Positions 50,201 to 63,000 of a stretch of DNA of 64,000 nt are shown here, piece by piece. Each line of letters starts with the position of its first letter. Positions within the stretch are counted from its first letter, which is position 1. Position numbers and translations under genes: made by a program. Origin of the DNA: Nautilus pompilius (Eukaryota > Mollusca > Cephalopoda > Nautilida > Nautilidae); NCBI GenBank assembly GCA_018389105.1, contig JACATO010000065.1:887001-951000 (forward strand). The letters are read 5' to 3'. The notes below the pieces were generated by a model that saw nothing but the letters and a program-made list of their open reading frames with translations, was not told the origin of the DNA and ran no database searches.

Positions 50201-52867
50201 CTTGCTTAAACATGGTTGACATAGTTTCTTTTCTGGGAAATCCTACCAAATTTGCTGGAGTTCTTTTTAAAGGTGTCAGGAATAACTTGGGATAAGGTAA
50301 CATTACAGATGTACATTATCTTGCTTTGGTAATGTATTTTAAAAGGCCGCACTTAGATGTTTAATAGTAAAATGTGAAAGGGGGGGGGCGTATTTGTTAC
50401 AGGGGTAAGTTATCACAGTACCAGTAACTCCTAATTAAACATAGATGAGACTATAATTGGTGTCAGATGTTTTGACCTTTGATCTGTGTGTATTTTCCAT
50501 AAGTGATTACCTTAGATCAACAATCTCTATAACAGAGTTCAGGGAAAGGTTTTAGACAGTGGCATAAACTAGTCTTTATTAGAATAATAACGGTAAGAGA
50601 GTAGATGCAATGAGAGAATGTACATCATAGAGATGACTGTGTGTGTGCTAAAATCGTATTAGTAAAGCTTCAGACATTTTAATTCCTCAATAAATTATTG
50701 GTCAACCACTTTTAGAATATGTGGCAAGAAATCCAAAGTATTGGAGAGTATAGAAATTCTAGGAAAAGTTCAGAAATGATTCACTGGGATAGTTAAAAAA
50801 TCCCCAATTTTAATTATGAAGAAAGGCTTAATTTAACCTGCAAGTGTTTTCCTGGAAAAGTACATGTAGATTCAGTATATCAAAAATTACCAGAGGTCAT
50901 GCAAATAAGTTAAATAAACATATTCTGGGGGGAAAGTCAAGGAAGGAAACCTTTTCAGGCTGTCACGGGAGAGTTTTAAATATCCCTATCACTAAATGTG
51001 ACTCCAGTAGTTCAGACAGGGAGAAGTCATAGAGGGCCAGCAAGATGTGGACTGTTGAGGAAATGAGAGAGAACTTAGCCCAACTATAAAAATCTGCTGA
51101 TGTGTAGTGTCAGCTATTTGGCACATCTGTAACAGAATTTCCCCCTTTGCTGATCTTCTAGTGACTTGCACTTTACACCTCTAGCAGGACTTTGTTACAC
51201 CAGTAAGACTGCCTCGATCATGGCTGCTGCCACAGCACGTCAAGAGGTGCTTGAACTCAGGTGTGTAGTGATGTCTAGACCCATGTCTTGCCAGCCACAA
51301 GCCACGATGACCCTATTCATCAAGTCACCTTCCTCAGTGTCATAAAACTATCAAGTGTTCACACTGCTGAAAGCTGCTTAGTTGTTGTTCTTTTGCTACC
51401 CAATATGCTGGCACTTTACAAAAGAAAAAATAAATGCTGTTTGCAAACCCTTGAAACTAATAAACAATTCTTCAGCAAGATCTTTTGCTTGCATTTGATG
51501 GTACTCCATGGCATAGGCACACACTGCCAAAGTTTGAGAGACTGCAGATGGCCTTGCGTCATGGTGCTTATCATCAACTGTATATTTATGACCCATCTTA
51601 AACTATTTGTACCAGGTGTACACAGCTTTCTCTGGCAGGGCATTGCCACCAATCTGCACTGCAGGTATGTGCTAGGTGTAAACAGTTGTCCACTATCTTT
51701 CTCCCTCTCTGTAACAAGTTGAGATATGTTGCATATACCTACAGCTATTAACAAAAGTGTAACTTTTATTTGAATGATGCTAATCCAGATGATGCAAAGT
51801 GACCTCAAGTGCAATTACCACTTTATTTACTTGTTGGTAAATTAAATAGGAAGCCATTACAGAGATTATTAGGTTCCTATGGTAAAAAAATGTTAATTTA
51901 CTTGCTTGTTTTTTTTGTGTGCAATCAAAAGAAACTCCAAGATCTATATTTACCAATCACAAGTCATCAAATGCATATCAGAAATAGTTAATAGAATATT
52001 TTAATACTGTCAGTGTTAAGACCACCCATCTGGTGTGGTTTTTTAAAACTCTTTTCAAGTGATTGGTGTTTTCAGTATCTTTAGAAAACGAAAACACACA
52101 CAACACAACATTCTACTTGGGACAAAAAGTACTAACCCAGCTACAGATATTGCAGTGAGTTCTGTAGCCAAACAGCAAGTCTTTTGAAAGGAGCTTAAAA
52201 GGTGATGCATATAAACACAGACAGCCCACGTATAAAACAACTGAAGATGGGCAGAAATATACATAATTACTACTGATATTCTTTTTTAGGGTTAGGGTTA
52301 AGGTAGAGTTCTTTTTTTTTTTCTTCAAAGTTTTCAGTTATGAAGCAAATGAAGCCTACTTATTAACTGTGGTCCATTAAGGTGCATACATAAAAGTGAA
52401 CTCATCACCCAGTGGTGCTACAGATGCTGTTGTGCATTGAACAGGTGGAAAAAAAATGCTTACTGAGATTTCTAGCTCTTGTGCTGTCCAATACCTTTAG
52501 CTCCTGTGATTTTTGCACTGTTAACAAACAGAGAAATTAGCATTATAAAAGTACTGATATCCATTCATTCATTCAGTTCTCTAATATAAGGGAGTTAAAT
52601 GGCTAGATTGTTACAGTACCTGTAGCTCCTAATTAAACATGTAGATAAGCTTTGATGTTGGTTATAGTTCATCTGTACGTCGTGTGACATTGGTTATAGA
52701 TCATCTATACATTTAGTTAGGAATTAATGGTACTGTAGCAACTAGCCCCAAGGAGTCCCTCCTACAGACACTGAACCAAGGTGGGGGGGATTGTTGAGAG
52801 ATATCTTATAATCGCAACAAACTCCAAAATTACTATGCAAATAACTTTGGCTCTGAAGTGAAAATCA

Positions 52868-52941
<74 letters not shown>

Positions 52942-55900
52942 CTCCTTTTACCATTCTTTTACTTGATGGTCTGGATACCTTTCCTCTTAGATGAAATCTA
53001 GTTTCAAAATCAAAATAGGAATCAACTTTGTTATAACCGGAACATCAAGAATGAACCTTCTCTAAGAAACTTACTCTTGACCTTCTTTTCATCCAATGGC
53101 TTTGATGCTTTTCCCTTCAGTTGAAATTTACTCTCAAAATCGCAGAAATCAACTTCTTTATAAATGTGATCTTCATCTAGTTTCTAAAAGTACAAATAAC
53201 AAATAATTAGCTTTTACAGGATTAAACATCCTTACTCTTGCTGAGGATTCAAACATTTGTAATAAATTTGCTGAACTGTTAATAAGATTTACTTTTTAAA
53301 GTATTAAACAAAAGTAACTGCTGAGCAAAAAACTCTGCTACAAAATTGGTCTATGGTTAAGTCCTACCTGGATAAATTTGTTTAGAATTAGTCACATGTG
53401 AAATGGGGAATTTGAGATTACTTTCAATATGCTGTAGGTGAGACACTTATTCAGTCATGTGACCACCTTTTTCCTGTGCATTGCTCCAGACGTAGGATAT
53501 CAGGTCAAAGTAAAGTCTAGAACAAATTCGGAAATGTCCCAGATCAAAATCCTAAACTTAGGCTAATTTGATTTTTTTTTTTTTTTGTAATCATGAACTA
53601 TAGATAACTAATAAAAAATTGTTTCTGAAGAGATTTTAGTTAAATAGAATGGGAAAAAATGCTAAAAAGTATCTTTATGCTGAGAGATTATTGTTATTAC
53701 AGAGAATAATTGTTTTCTGAATCAAACTGACATGAAACATTCCTTCCTGCAGCACCTGTTGGCAGTGGATTTTGTGCAGAATTTTTCTATTAAATATTAA
53801 AATTAACAAAGAGTAAAACAAAAAGCTACCTTTCTTCACATAGTCCATTTACTTTTTCAAGTTTATCAAGAGTAACAGATAGCAGTTTTAACTGCGTAAA
53901 AATATCAAAACCAAACGCAATACAAACAGAGGATGGCAGGTTAGCTGTTCCCTCTATGCTGCTGAGCACTAATATAAATATTACTGTGATTTGTGATTTA
54001 AAAAGTTACAACAAAAAAGAAAGAAGTTGCGAGTAATAACCAGTAGTGGAGACCGGGGCTACACGTTACAGCAGCGGTAATTCCTAATTAACCATACAGG
54101 TGATTTACGATCAACACCATACACTTTGACCTAGCATATAATGTTGGTCATGGCTCATCCGTGCATCCAATCAGGAATTCCTGACTTTGTAACAACTGAT
54201 TTTTGTAACATCTAACCTCAGACTCTCTAATTATGGAATCGTAGGATGATATAATAATGTGGAAGATAAACAAGGTAATAGATTGGCCCATTGTGAATAT
54301 TGCACAGAAATTTTACTCAGTTTTAAATCTGGTCAGAGAAAGTTTCTAGAGGTACCTAGGGCATATTGTTAGTAAAATACAAGTTCAGCTGAACACAATT
54401 GTGACGGTCACTTAGAGTATTATATCTCATCTTTTCAAGTTTCAGTCATCAACCTGCTATAAGTTGAGATGGAATAAATCCATGTTTGGCACATCTAAGT
54501 TAAGTTTTAACCACTTATAATAGTAAGAATGGAATCTGCACTAATTTTGCTAAAAAGTTTAAATAGGTTCTTTAATTTATCAGAAAGATGGTGTAGCAAG
54601 GGTAGACAACTGGACTGCTAAAGCTGGGAGCCTGGAGTTCGAATCACTGGTCAGCTACATAGCTTTCTTCCAGGTTCTCTTGTTTCCTACCACATCTGAA
54701 AAAAATGACACGTTCTGGTAGGGGTTTTCTGCAGTGGGCAAAAGTGGGTAACCTCTGGACCCTATTCTCCACTTGGTTTAAGAAACTAAAACCTGGAGAT
54801 CTCTTGCGCTGACATGGACACACACAGGTTCAGGGAAAGAAGTTTACAGGAGAACTGATCAGCCATGAAAATCTGTGCTAAAATAGCCAACAGACAATAA
54901 ATTTACTAAAAATCATGTTAGCTTCATTTACATCGCTAAAATCAGTAAATGCTTGTGTATCAAGCAAAACTGCTCTCCAGCCATGTTCCAGGAAAGTCCA
55001 CCTGTCTATAAGAGAAGCTGTCACTACAGTAATACAGTAATTCACGGACTTCACACTCATGTAAGTATGGAAGAGTGGCAAGACAATGATAACAGTATAT
55101 ACTGTTATTTTAACCCTCTGTACATAAGCTGCATCAGTTTTTACCTCCCTTACTTAAACCACCTGACCCAGCCTAGAAACACCAGTTGCTATCTGTGATG
55201 AACTGGCTGTATATTTAGTTAGATAAAGTTCAAAATGATGCAAGTTACACCAATAACTGGTAGCAGGGTATAAATGCACCTAGGTGGTAATCATCTGTAG
55301 AGAATGGTGTTGACCAACTGGAGAGATATGTGGACAAACCTAAACCAATTTATCAATGGACCTCTCTTTCTTACTATTATTTCTAAATAGCTCTGTGCTA
55401 ATTAAATAGTTAAAGAAACTACATTATTAAAAGTAAAAGGAAAATGTTTACTACTTTTAATGAGATCAGATGTTTACACTACCTGAAAAACTGTGCTTTC
55501 AACATTGGGAAGTGGAAGCCAGTTGAGCATAGGAAGACGGACTTTTGGCTCTATTTTCCGTTTAATGGTGCTCATCTTTCCACAGATTCCCAGCAAAGGA
55601 GGCATGGGTGGTGCTGCTGTGAATACACAACAAAACTTTCATCTTGATAAATAAAATGATAACAGAATCTTTCTGGCTCTGCAACTATCATACATCAAGA
55701 CTCCTTCACATTCATTTTAATTTTGCCCAAATCCATGGTGCTGTTATTGTTTTGAGTCTATAAGCCACTGATATTTAACAAAATGATCCTCACATTTATT
55801 AGTTCATTTCTGGAACACCTTTTAAAGTTAATGGCTTAATGGATTAAAGTAAAAAGACAAGGGCATTAATCTAGTTTATTTAGAATGTATTATGAGAACA

Positions 55901-56355
55901 ACGAAAACAAATGTTGGTAGCGGTAAATTTGCAGTTGTAAGAGAAAAATTATTTTTTTAAAAAATGCAAAAATGAATAGATAAATAGATTGTGTTATTTT
56001 AAAAGAGTAAATCTTTTGTTCCATCAGCGAAAAAAAAAAGCATTCTTGACAGATTGGAAAAACAGAGATGAGCTTAGAACAGTAATCTTTTCCAGGAAAT
56101 ACAATATAAGGTCCAAGTTACCTGGTGCACAAGATGTAAGGGAAAGATGGCTGTCGTGATGAGAGAGACTACTGGACACATCAACTGGTTTCATTACATT
56201 TCCCAAAACCATTGTTTTCTCTGCATTTTGTCCAGTTTTATCTTTATAAAGACTCTTGAGAAAAAAAAACAAAATGTATATTAAAGCACCATCAACTGAA
56301 ACTGACACATTTCTACCCCCTCAATCCTTCTGAGTGGTCCACACAAAGGCCAAGA

Positions 56356-56453
<98 letters not shown>

Positions 56454-56509
56454 GTTGTTGTTGTTGTTGTTGTTGTTGTGTTGTTATTATTATTATATTA
56501 TTATTATTA

Positions 56510-56541
<32 letters not shown>

Positions 56542-56565
56542 CTTATATTATTATTATTATTATTA

Positions 56566-56607
<42 letters not shown>

Positions 56608-59600
56608 CTTTCCAGAGCTGAGATTACAAGATATAGTTTTCAAGCATACTAATAAACAAGAGTAAAATTATCTTTATGTCAAGGTAATAAATTATAAACT
56701 GCTTTAGCTATAAATAGAAGTTACTCATCTCTGATTAGACCAAACAATTAAAAGGCTGCAGTTTACCATAATTTTTTCAACTGCATCTTGAAGTTCAAAC
56801 ACCCTTTCTTTAAAACTTTCAGTCTCTTCTGTTGCCTGCAACGAAAAAAAAGACAAAATAATTTGTCCATATATAAGTTAGTTAATTGGTTATCTCCTAT
56901 TTACAAGTTTTTTTTTTTTTTATTTGCTTTTTAGCAGTGAAAGGTTGTCTCCCTTATATATTCAAGCACCTGCTCGTTTATTTATTAGGATGCTAGTTTT
57001 CTCGTTCAGTCGCTGCATCACTTCCGATATCACTTGAAACAAGTTAAAAAAACCACCCTTTAAAATCATTTTGTCTCTCTCTCTTTTTCTTTTCCATACA
57101 ATAATTCTTAGAAGGGAGTCAAGGGAGTGTAGTGCAGCGCTTGGACGCTAGGCACCATTGCCAATTACACGCCATACTCCTTCTGAGCCATGTACAAGTA
57201 TATATATATACTGATTATATTAAACAAAAAATCAATTTTACATAGGATGAAGTTACCCAAATTGTTACATGAAGCAACTTTTCAGGTGGTTGATTAAGGT
57301 GTGTACAATTTACAGATGATGGACACCAATTTACTGACCTCTTTAGAAGAAAAATTAAATATTGTCTGTGACAATGGCCACCATAAAGCTTTGTTTTGAT
57401 TTAAATATGTGATGCTTATGTAATGGTGAGAATTTCACTGATACCAAACTTTACAAGTATTTTCCACCCACACAGATAAAGACAGGGAAAAATCAAACTC
57501 ATTTTAGTAAACGGCCAAGTGCTTACAATAAGAATTATTTGTTTTCCCTTTTGGTTTTAAATACAATATTTTAAACATCTAGCGTGGATTTCTCTTTATC
57601 TTTTAACTTCTGCACCATGTGGCATGTCAATTTAACACACACCACACACACACACACATACATATATAACTTGCTATCTCAGGTTCTCATAATTTTTTTT
57701 TAAGTATAATTTAGTATTGAAATCTATTTATTTGATAATTAAGAAAACTTATTTAACATAATGCCAAAATATATTTAAAAGCTTTATAGCACACAAGATT
57801 TTATATTTCTTTTCTTAAGCCCACATTAACCCTGCCCATACTGATGATAAATAATATAACACTAAATAACAACAACAAAAAAAATTTTTAAGTAAAAAAA
57901 GAAGGGATTTACCTGTTTTAACTGATTTTCTAGATCTTTGTTGACTGTGTTTAACATCTGTAATGAGTATTATTATTATTCACAAATAATGACCTTTCGT
58001 GTACATTTTGTAAACTATTACTTAAATTATACTGTAGAAATGAATGGATAAGCAGGAACATCCAAGGAAAAGAAATTAAATAAATTAAAACCTTAACTAC
58101 CATCAAAGTGTACAATCTTACCACAACTACACACTGTCAATTACGTGAATCAAATGTAGCTTTTTCCTGTTTTCTTATGTTTCCAATCCTACATTATCAC
58201 AAATCCTAAAGCAAAATGCAGTACAAAATATAAAACACTAAATGCTTTTTCTTTGTTTTTTTTTTAGAGGTTATTACTAGAATGTAAACGTGATTCCCTG
58301 TCTGACATCGTAACTCACTATTCCACCTCACCGGCCATTGTTTTAAATATTAGCTGGTTAAAAAACAAAGATAAAACTCACCTTTACTCTGTCTTGAAGA
58401 AGGTCTACCTATATATTTTTTTTAAAAAAGACAGACAAAATTGTATTTATACTCATTATTTTAAAGTCAGATCTTGGATTTACTGAAGTCATTGATTTTT
58501 AAAAGTATTAACAGCAATTTTGGTTTAGGTGACTGAAGCCAAGTGTTTTGTCTGAATGCAGGTTTGGAAAAAATGAGGAACATCAATTTAATGCAGTATA
58601 AATTACTTTGATAAAACTACAAAGAATTTGTATAATTCAGTTTGTGAATATCTCTCTCTACTAAGTTATTATTTCGTTTATAATTATGAACAAGGAAGAA
58701 AATAGTGAAAAAATATATACAATACCTCCTGCCTGAGAAGTGCATTCCTATTTTGAGCAGATACCTGGCTTTCTTGCAAAGATTCAACATTGATATACTT
58801 AGCTTTCCATTCTTCTATCTCACGCCTTAGTTTTGTAAATTCTGCACCTTCCTCATTTGTATTCTGAAAATAGAGTGATTAATCAAGTTAGCTCTGTTTT
58901 ATGGTATTTAAACTTAACACATCTTTCTTCTTGGACTTTCAAAACAAGAGATAAGGCACCCAGTGTGTGCATGTGTGTTGTACGCTTCCCTGGTTACAGG
59001 GGTAGGCTTGTGGCTCCGCCCCTTGGTTGTGAGATCGGGGATTATGTGCTGGCATACAGAGGGAGTTGCATAGCTGCTTCTCCTTCTCAGCATAGGAGAA
59101 GAACCACAACCAGAAGTACTACCGGAAGTCCTCGTGTTTTCAGCTGTGGGAAGGAACCCAGAGAGGCGGCCAGAGGAAAACTATGCAGCAGCCAGCTGGC
59201 GAAGGGGAGAAGCTTATTTGAATGTAGTCTCCAAACCTAAATTTGAAAAGCTTCAGAACTAAAACACTCTAGTGCTGCGATATATCTGCATATTTGCAAA
59301 AGATTAAAATGTATACAAATTTCTTTTTGCTGTTTTTGCTCAGACAAATTTAAAATGGAGTTTTTAAACCCAAATGGCACACAGGTCTACTATTCTGGCA
59401 TAAATGTTGTTAAAGACGCCATCATCATTCATAAAAAAAATATCTGTAGCCAAGAATGATAGTCGACTAAAATTTAAGACTATTTTCAATTAAGAGATAA
59501 TTCCCTTGTTTTCAGCAAATATATGCAGCACAAATAGACAGGAATTAGAACGATAAAAAATGTGCACATCTTAAGATAAAAAGGGGGTGGCCACAAAATT

Positions 59601-59916
59601 CTGCAAGCAAAATAAAGATTAGATAAACAAAAATCAGCAAGACTGAGACATGGACATCATTATAACTCTCTATACCTTACAAATCATACTTAATCATCTT
59701 ATTTCTGAGTTACTTTTGAGATGTTCCCATGACAATTGTATTTTACTAATTTTTTTAAGTTGTAAAGTTCCCATTCTTTTAGTAAAAATTAAAATTTAGT
59801 TAATATGTTGGAGAATCTTATCAAACTTTGAAAATATTTTCCACAAACTATACTTTGAAAAATACAATGAAGAGAATTATAGTTTTTTAACTGATATTTC
59901 TTATCTTAAATACACA

Positions 59917-60000
<84 letters not shown>

Positions 60001-63000
60001 GGCAAATAAAATGAAGTTAAATGAAAATATACCTTTTCCAAATGATCCATATCAAGCCCTGCCAGCTCCATCTCACGCTGAAGGTATACTCTGGTATTAG
60101 AACTAGTAGCAGTATCTAGTAAACTGTTCAAGAATTTCATGCATGCAGTCTGTCAATAAAATAGATTATCTTAAGTATATTGCCAACAAAAAAGGAAGGT
60201 AAGGATACAGATTGTCGTTTTAAAAATAACTACGTTTTATGTTGAGGCATTTAAATGATACAAGAGAAATCTGCTGGTAAAAACATCTGCTGTAATCTCT
60301 AACCTAAAGTACAATTTTATTTAAAACTTTAATTTAAAAGTTGCATACCATAATCTGTTTAACAGAACGGTGTTTATCATATTCTTATCAACAAGTTTTA
60401 AAAAAAAAATGAAATATTTTTTTTTTTTTTACCTGAAATACAGCATAAACTGACCCCTGGCTGTTCAGCATGCTGACGAGCATTTTAAACCTGGTGGATT
60501 CGCTGAATTTCAAACGGAGAAAGGTGAATGCATCCAACACCTGGCTGAGCCCATCTGGCCCAACCAAGCAATCTGTCAGTATCTGCAAAAGAACTCTAAC
60601 AAATTTTTAAACCTTCGAGTTTTAAACAAATTTGTAATGTGAAATGTTGAAATAATGGAGAGGGGGAAACTGGTACAAGCCAGGCATGAATACATTTTCT
60701 TTTTATGTAAAATAGTCTTTTAAGAATTGAATTTGTATTTTATAACACATGAGAAAGATCAAGATTAGTGTGATCAGCTGACAAATAATCTAGTGCGGGA
60801 GATTTGGAAAGAAAATATTATCCAAGTTCAGCGAAACTTTTAAGCAGTATTTCACATCAGCAGCCAGTGTTGGGAGGGGGGCTTTTTTTATAAAATGGTG
60901 TTTTGAAACTTAACCTAAAACTTCACAAATGAATTTAAACTAATTACTAAAGAACAAGGGGAAAAGAAAATGCTGTTGTCTTTTTTTTTTTTTTGTGAAA
61001 GTCAGGCAAATTTAATGTGGTATTTTTCTCATAGCATTTAGATACCTGCCTGCTCTAAACTAGATGATAAGTGCAGCAAAATCCCAGGTCGGAAAAAATA
61101 GGGTCTATGTTAATAGAGGATGAAGATGGGTGCTGAAGACAGACGATATTTGTTTTCTCTGACCCTCACCTCAAGCGTTGTAATTCTGGCCTTACTGAAG
61201 CTGCTTATGAGACACTGTGCAATGGTTTCCAGACCATAAGAAATGGTTAGCAGTTCTTTGATAGCATTCTTTAAAAAAAGAAAAGTTGTTTTTTAATTAT
61301 GCAAATTAGACATAACTTAATATTTCCATAAAACCAAAAAAAAAAATATATCAGGGTTGTTAAGTTAAGCGATGTCTAAAGACAACTTTGCAAGTAAAAT
61401 GCGTAGTTTATAGAAGAGATCTGGGCTAGTTGTTACATCAACAGAAATTCCCTAAAGTTCATCTATACTTTAATTAGAAATTACTGGTGCTGCAGCAACT
61501 AGCCCTTTTAACAAATTAACCCTATAAAAACTATCGACCTATAACAACATTCCACCACGATAACTAGCCTACGTAAACACCACAATTACCGCTACCAGGT
61601 CTCTTTCCCCCTAGTATAGTAGTATTTAGTGGTAGAAACTTTCCAATCAGATATCTTTCTTTTTATTATCTGTTTGGAATGATTTTCCAAAGCAAACAGT
61701 GGAAGCAGAGAGCATAAACATTTAAAACAAAAGCAAAAAAAAAACGTTTTAAAAGCATCTAGCCCATCTATCTATATCCAGAACTTCAGAAGAATCTCTC
61801 CTAAAGCAGCTGTCAAAAGCTTTTTAAATGTGCATACATAAACCAGCCACACAACCTGCTTAGGCATGTTATTCCAAACCCAAACTAGCCCATAGAAAAA
61901 CTTACAGACATCCAGTCCACCGCTAGGTTTAAATAACTTCAATTGGCAGCCTCTTTTACCACAATAAGCTGCCAAAGTAATGACCATTCTCAAAATGATT
62001 TAATATTTTAAATGCTTCAGTAAGAGTTCTCCGTCAATTGCCTTTACAACAAACCTGGCAACCCCAATATTTCTCATCTTTATGCGTTTACTAATTTCTC
62101 ATCAAAACCTTTAACCAAATGAGTGAACCATCTTTGAACTTGTTCTACAAATCAGACCAGACATGATAGACAAAATTCTAGAACCATACTTTTTTTGCTT
62201 AAAGGTTATATCAGAACATCTTTTGCTCTATAAGGACATTATTCTATCTCTTCTCATTAAAGAGATATAAAACCAATTTCTCAAGATAGGATAAGGACAA
62301 TTTTTAATGGACCCTAGTTTCAGATTTACTGTACCTAGCTTTGCCATCTCTGTTTCTGATTTTCACTTTATGTGGATGCTGATCAAAAACACCCAAAGAC
62401 AAGCAAAATTTGAAACAAGAGAAAGTTTATATAATAAATTTTAAAACAAATTCAAATAAAAAAAAACAAGCTGGTTCACGTATCCAAAAAGGCTCCATCC
62501 CAAGTAACAATAACTTTTTTAAAAAAAGAAACAGAGACTCTGACAATGAACTGAGCAAGTCCAACTGGATCAGAGAAAAACATGCACTTACTTTGATTCT
62601 CAGTGTAAACTTAATGCACAGCAAGCAGTCATACTCATCAGTCTGCAATATACATTAAATCTATAAGCATAAAAGACCCTTCATGTGAGTTACTTTTATC
62701 TGTAATGGTTTATTCTATACGATGATTAAAGAGCAGAGAAACTTCTGGCTTACAAAGATATAATGCACATTTTTTTGAATTAGCAAATGCCATGATCTAC
62801 AATCAAGCTAGGTAAGTTGGTTAACTAGTACCATGTTTAAAATATCGGTCAGAATATTTTGGTTTTAGTTTGCACTTTAAATGTGTGATATACATTTTTC
62901 ATGCTTTCTTTCTTAAAGCTAAAGGAGCCACACAAAACCTATTGACAGGTAGTTACAATAAATACATACAGCAAAAGGGAGACTCGTGTGTGGGCATTAT

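Noticed and set aside
51288-51722. 144-codon plus-strand open frame
   Set aside because: It is antisense to the mariner relic, which explains the open reading.
52286-52302. Telomere-like TTAGGG units
   Set aside because: Only two to three units, too few to call an interstitial telomere.
56334-56665. Long open frames of poly-Tyr, poly-Leu and poly-Ile
   Set aside because: They are translations of the trinucleotide microsatellite.
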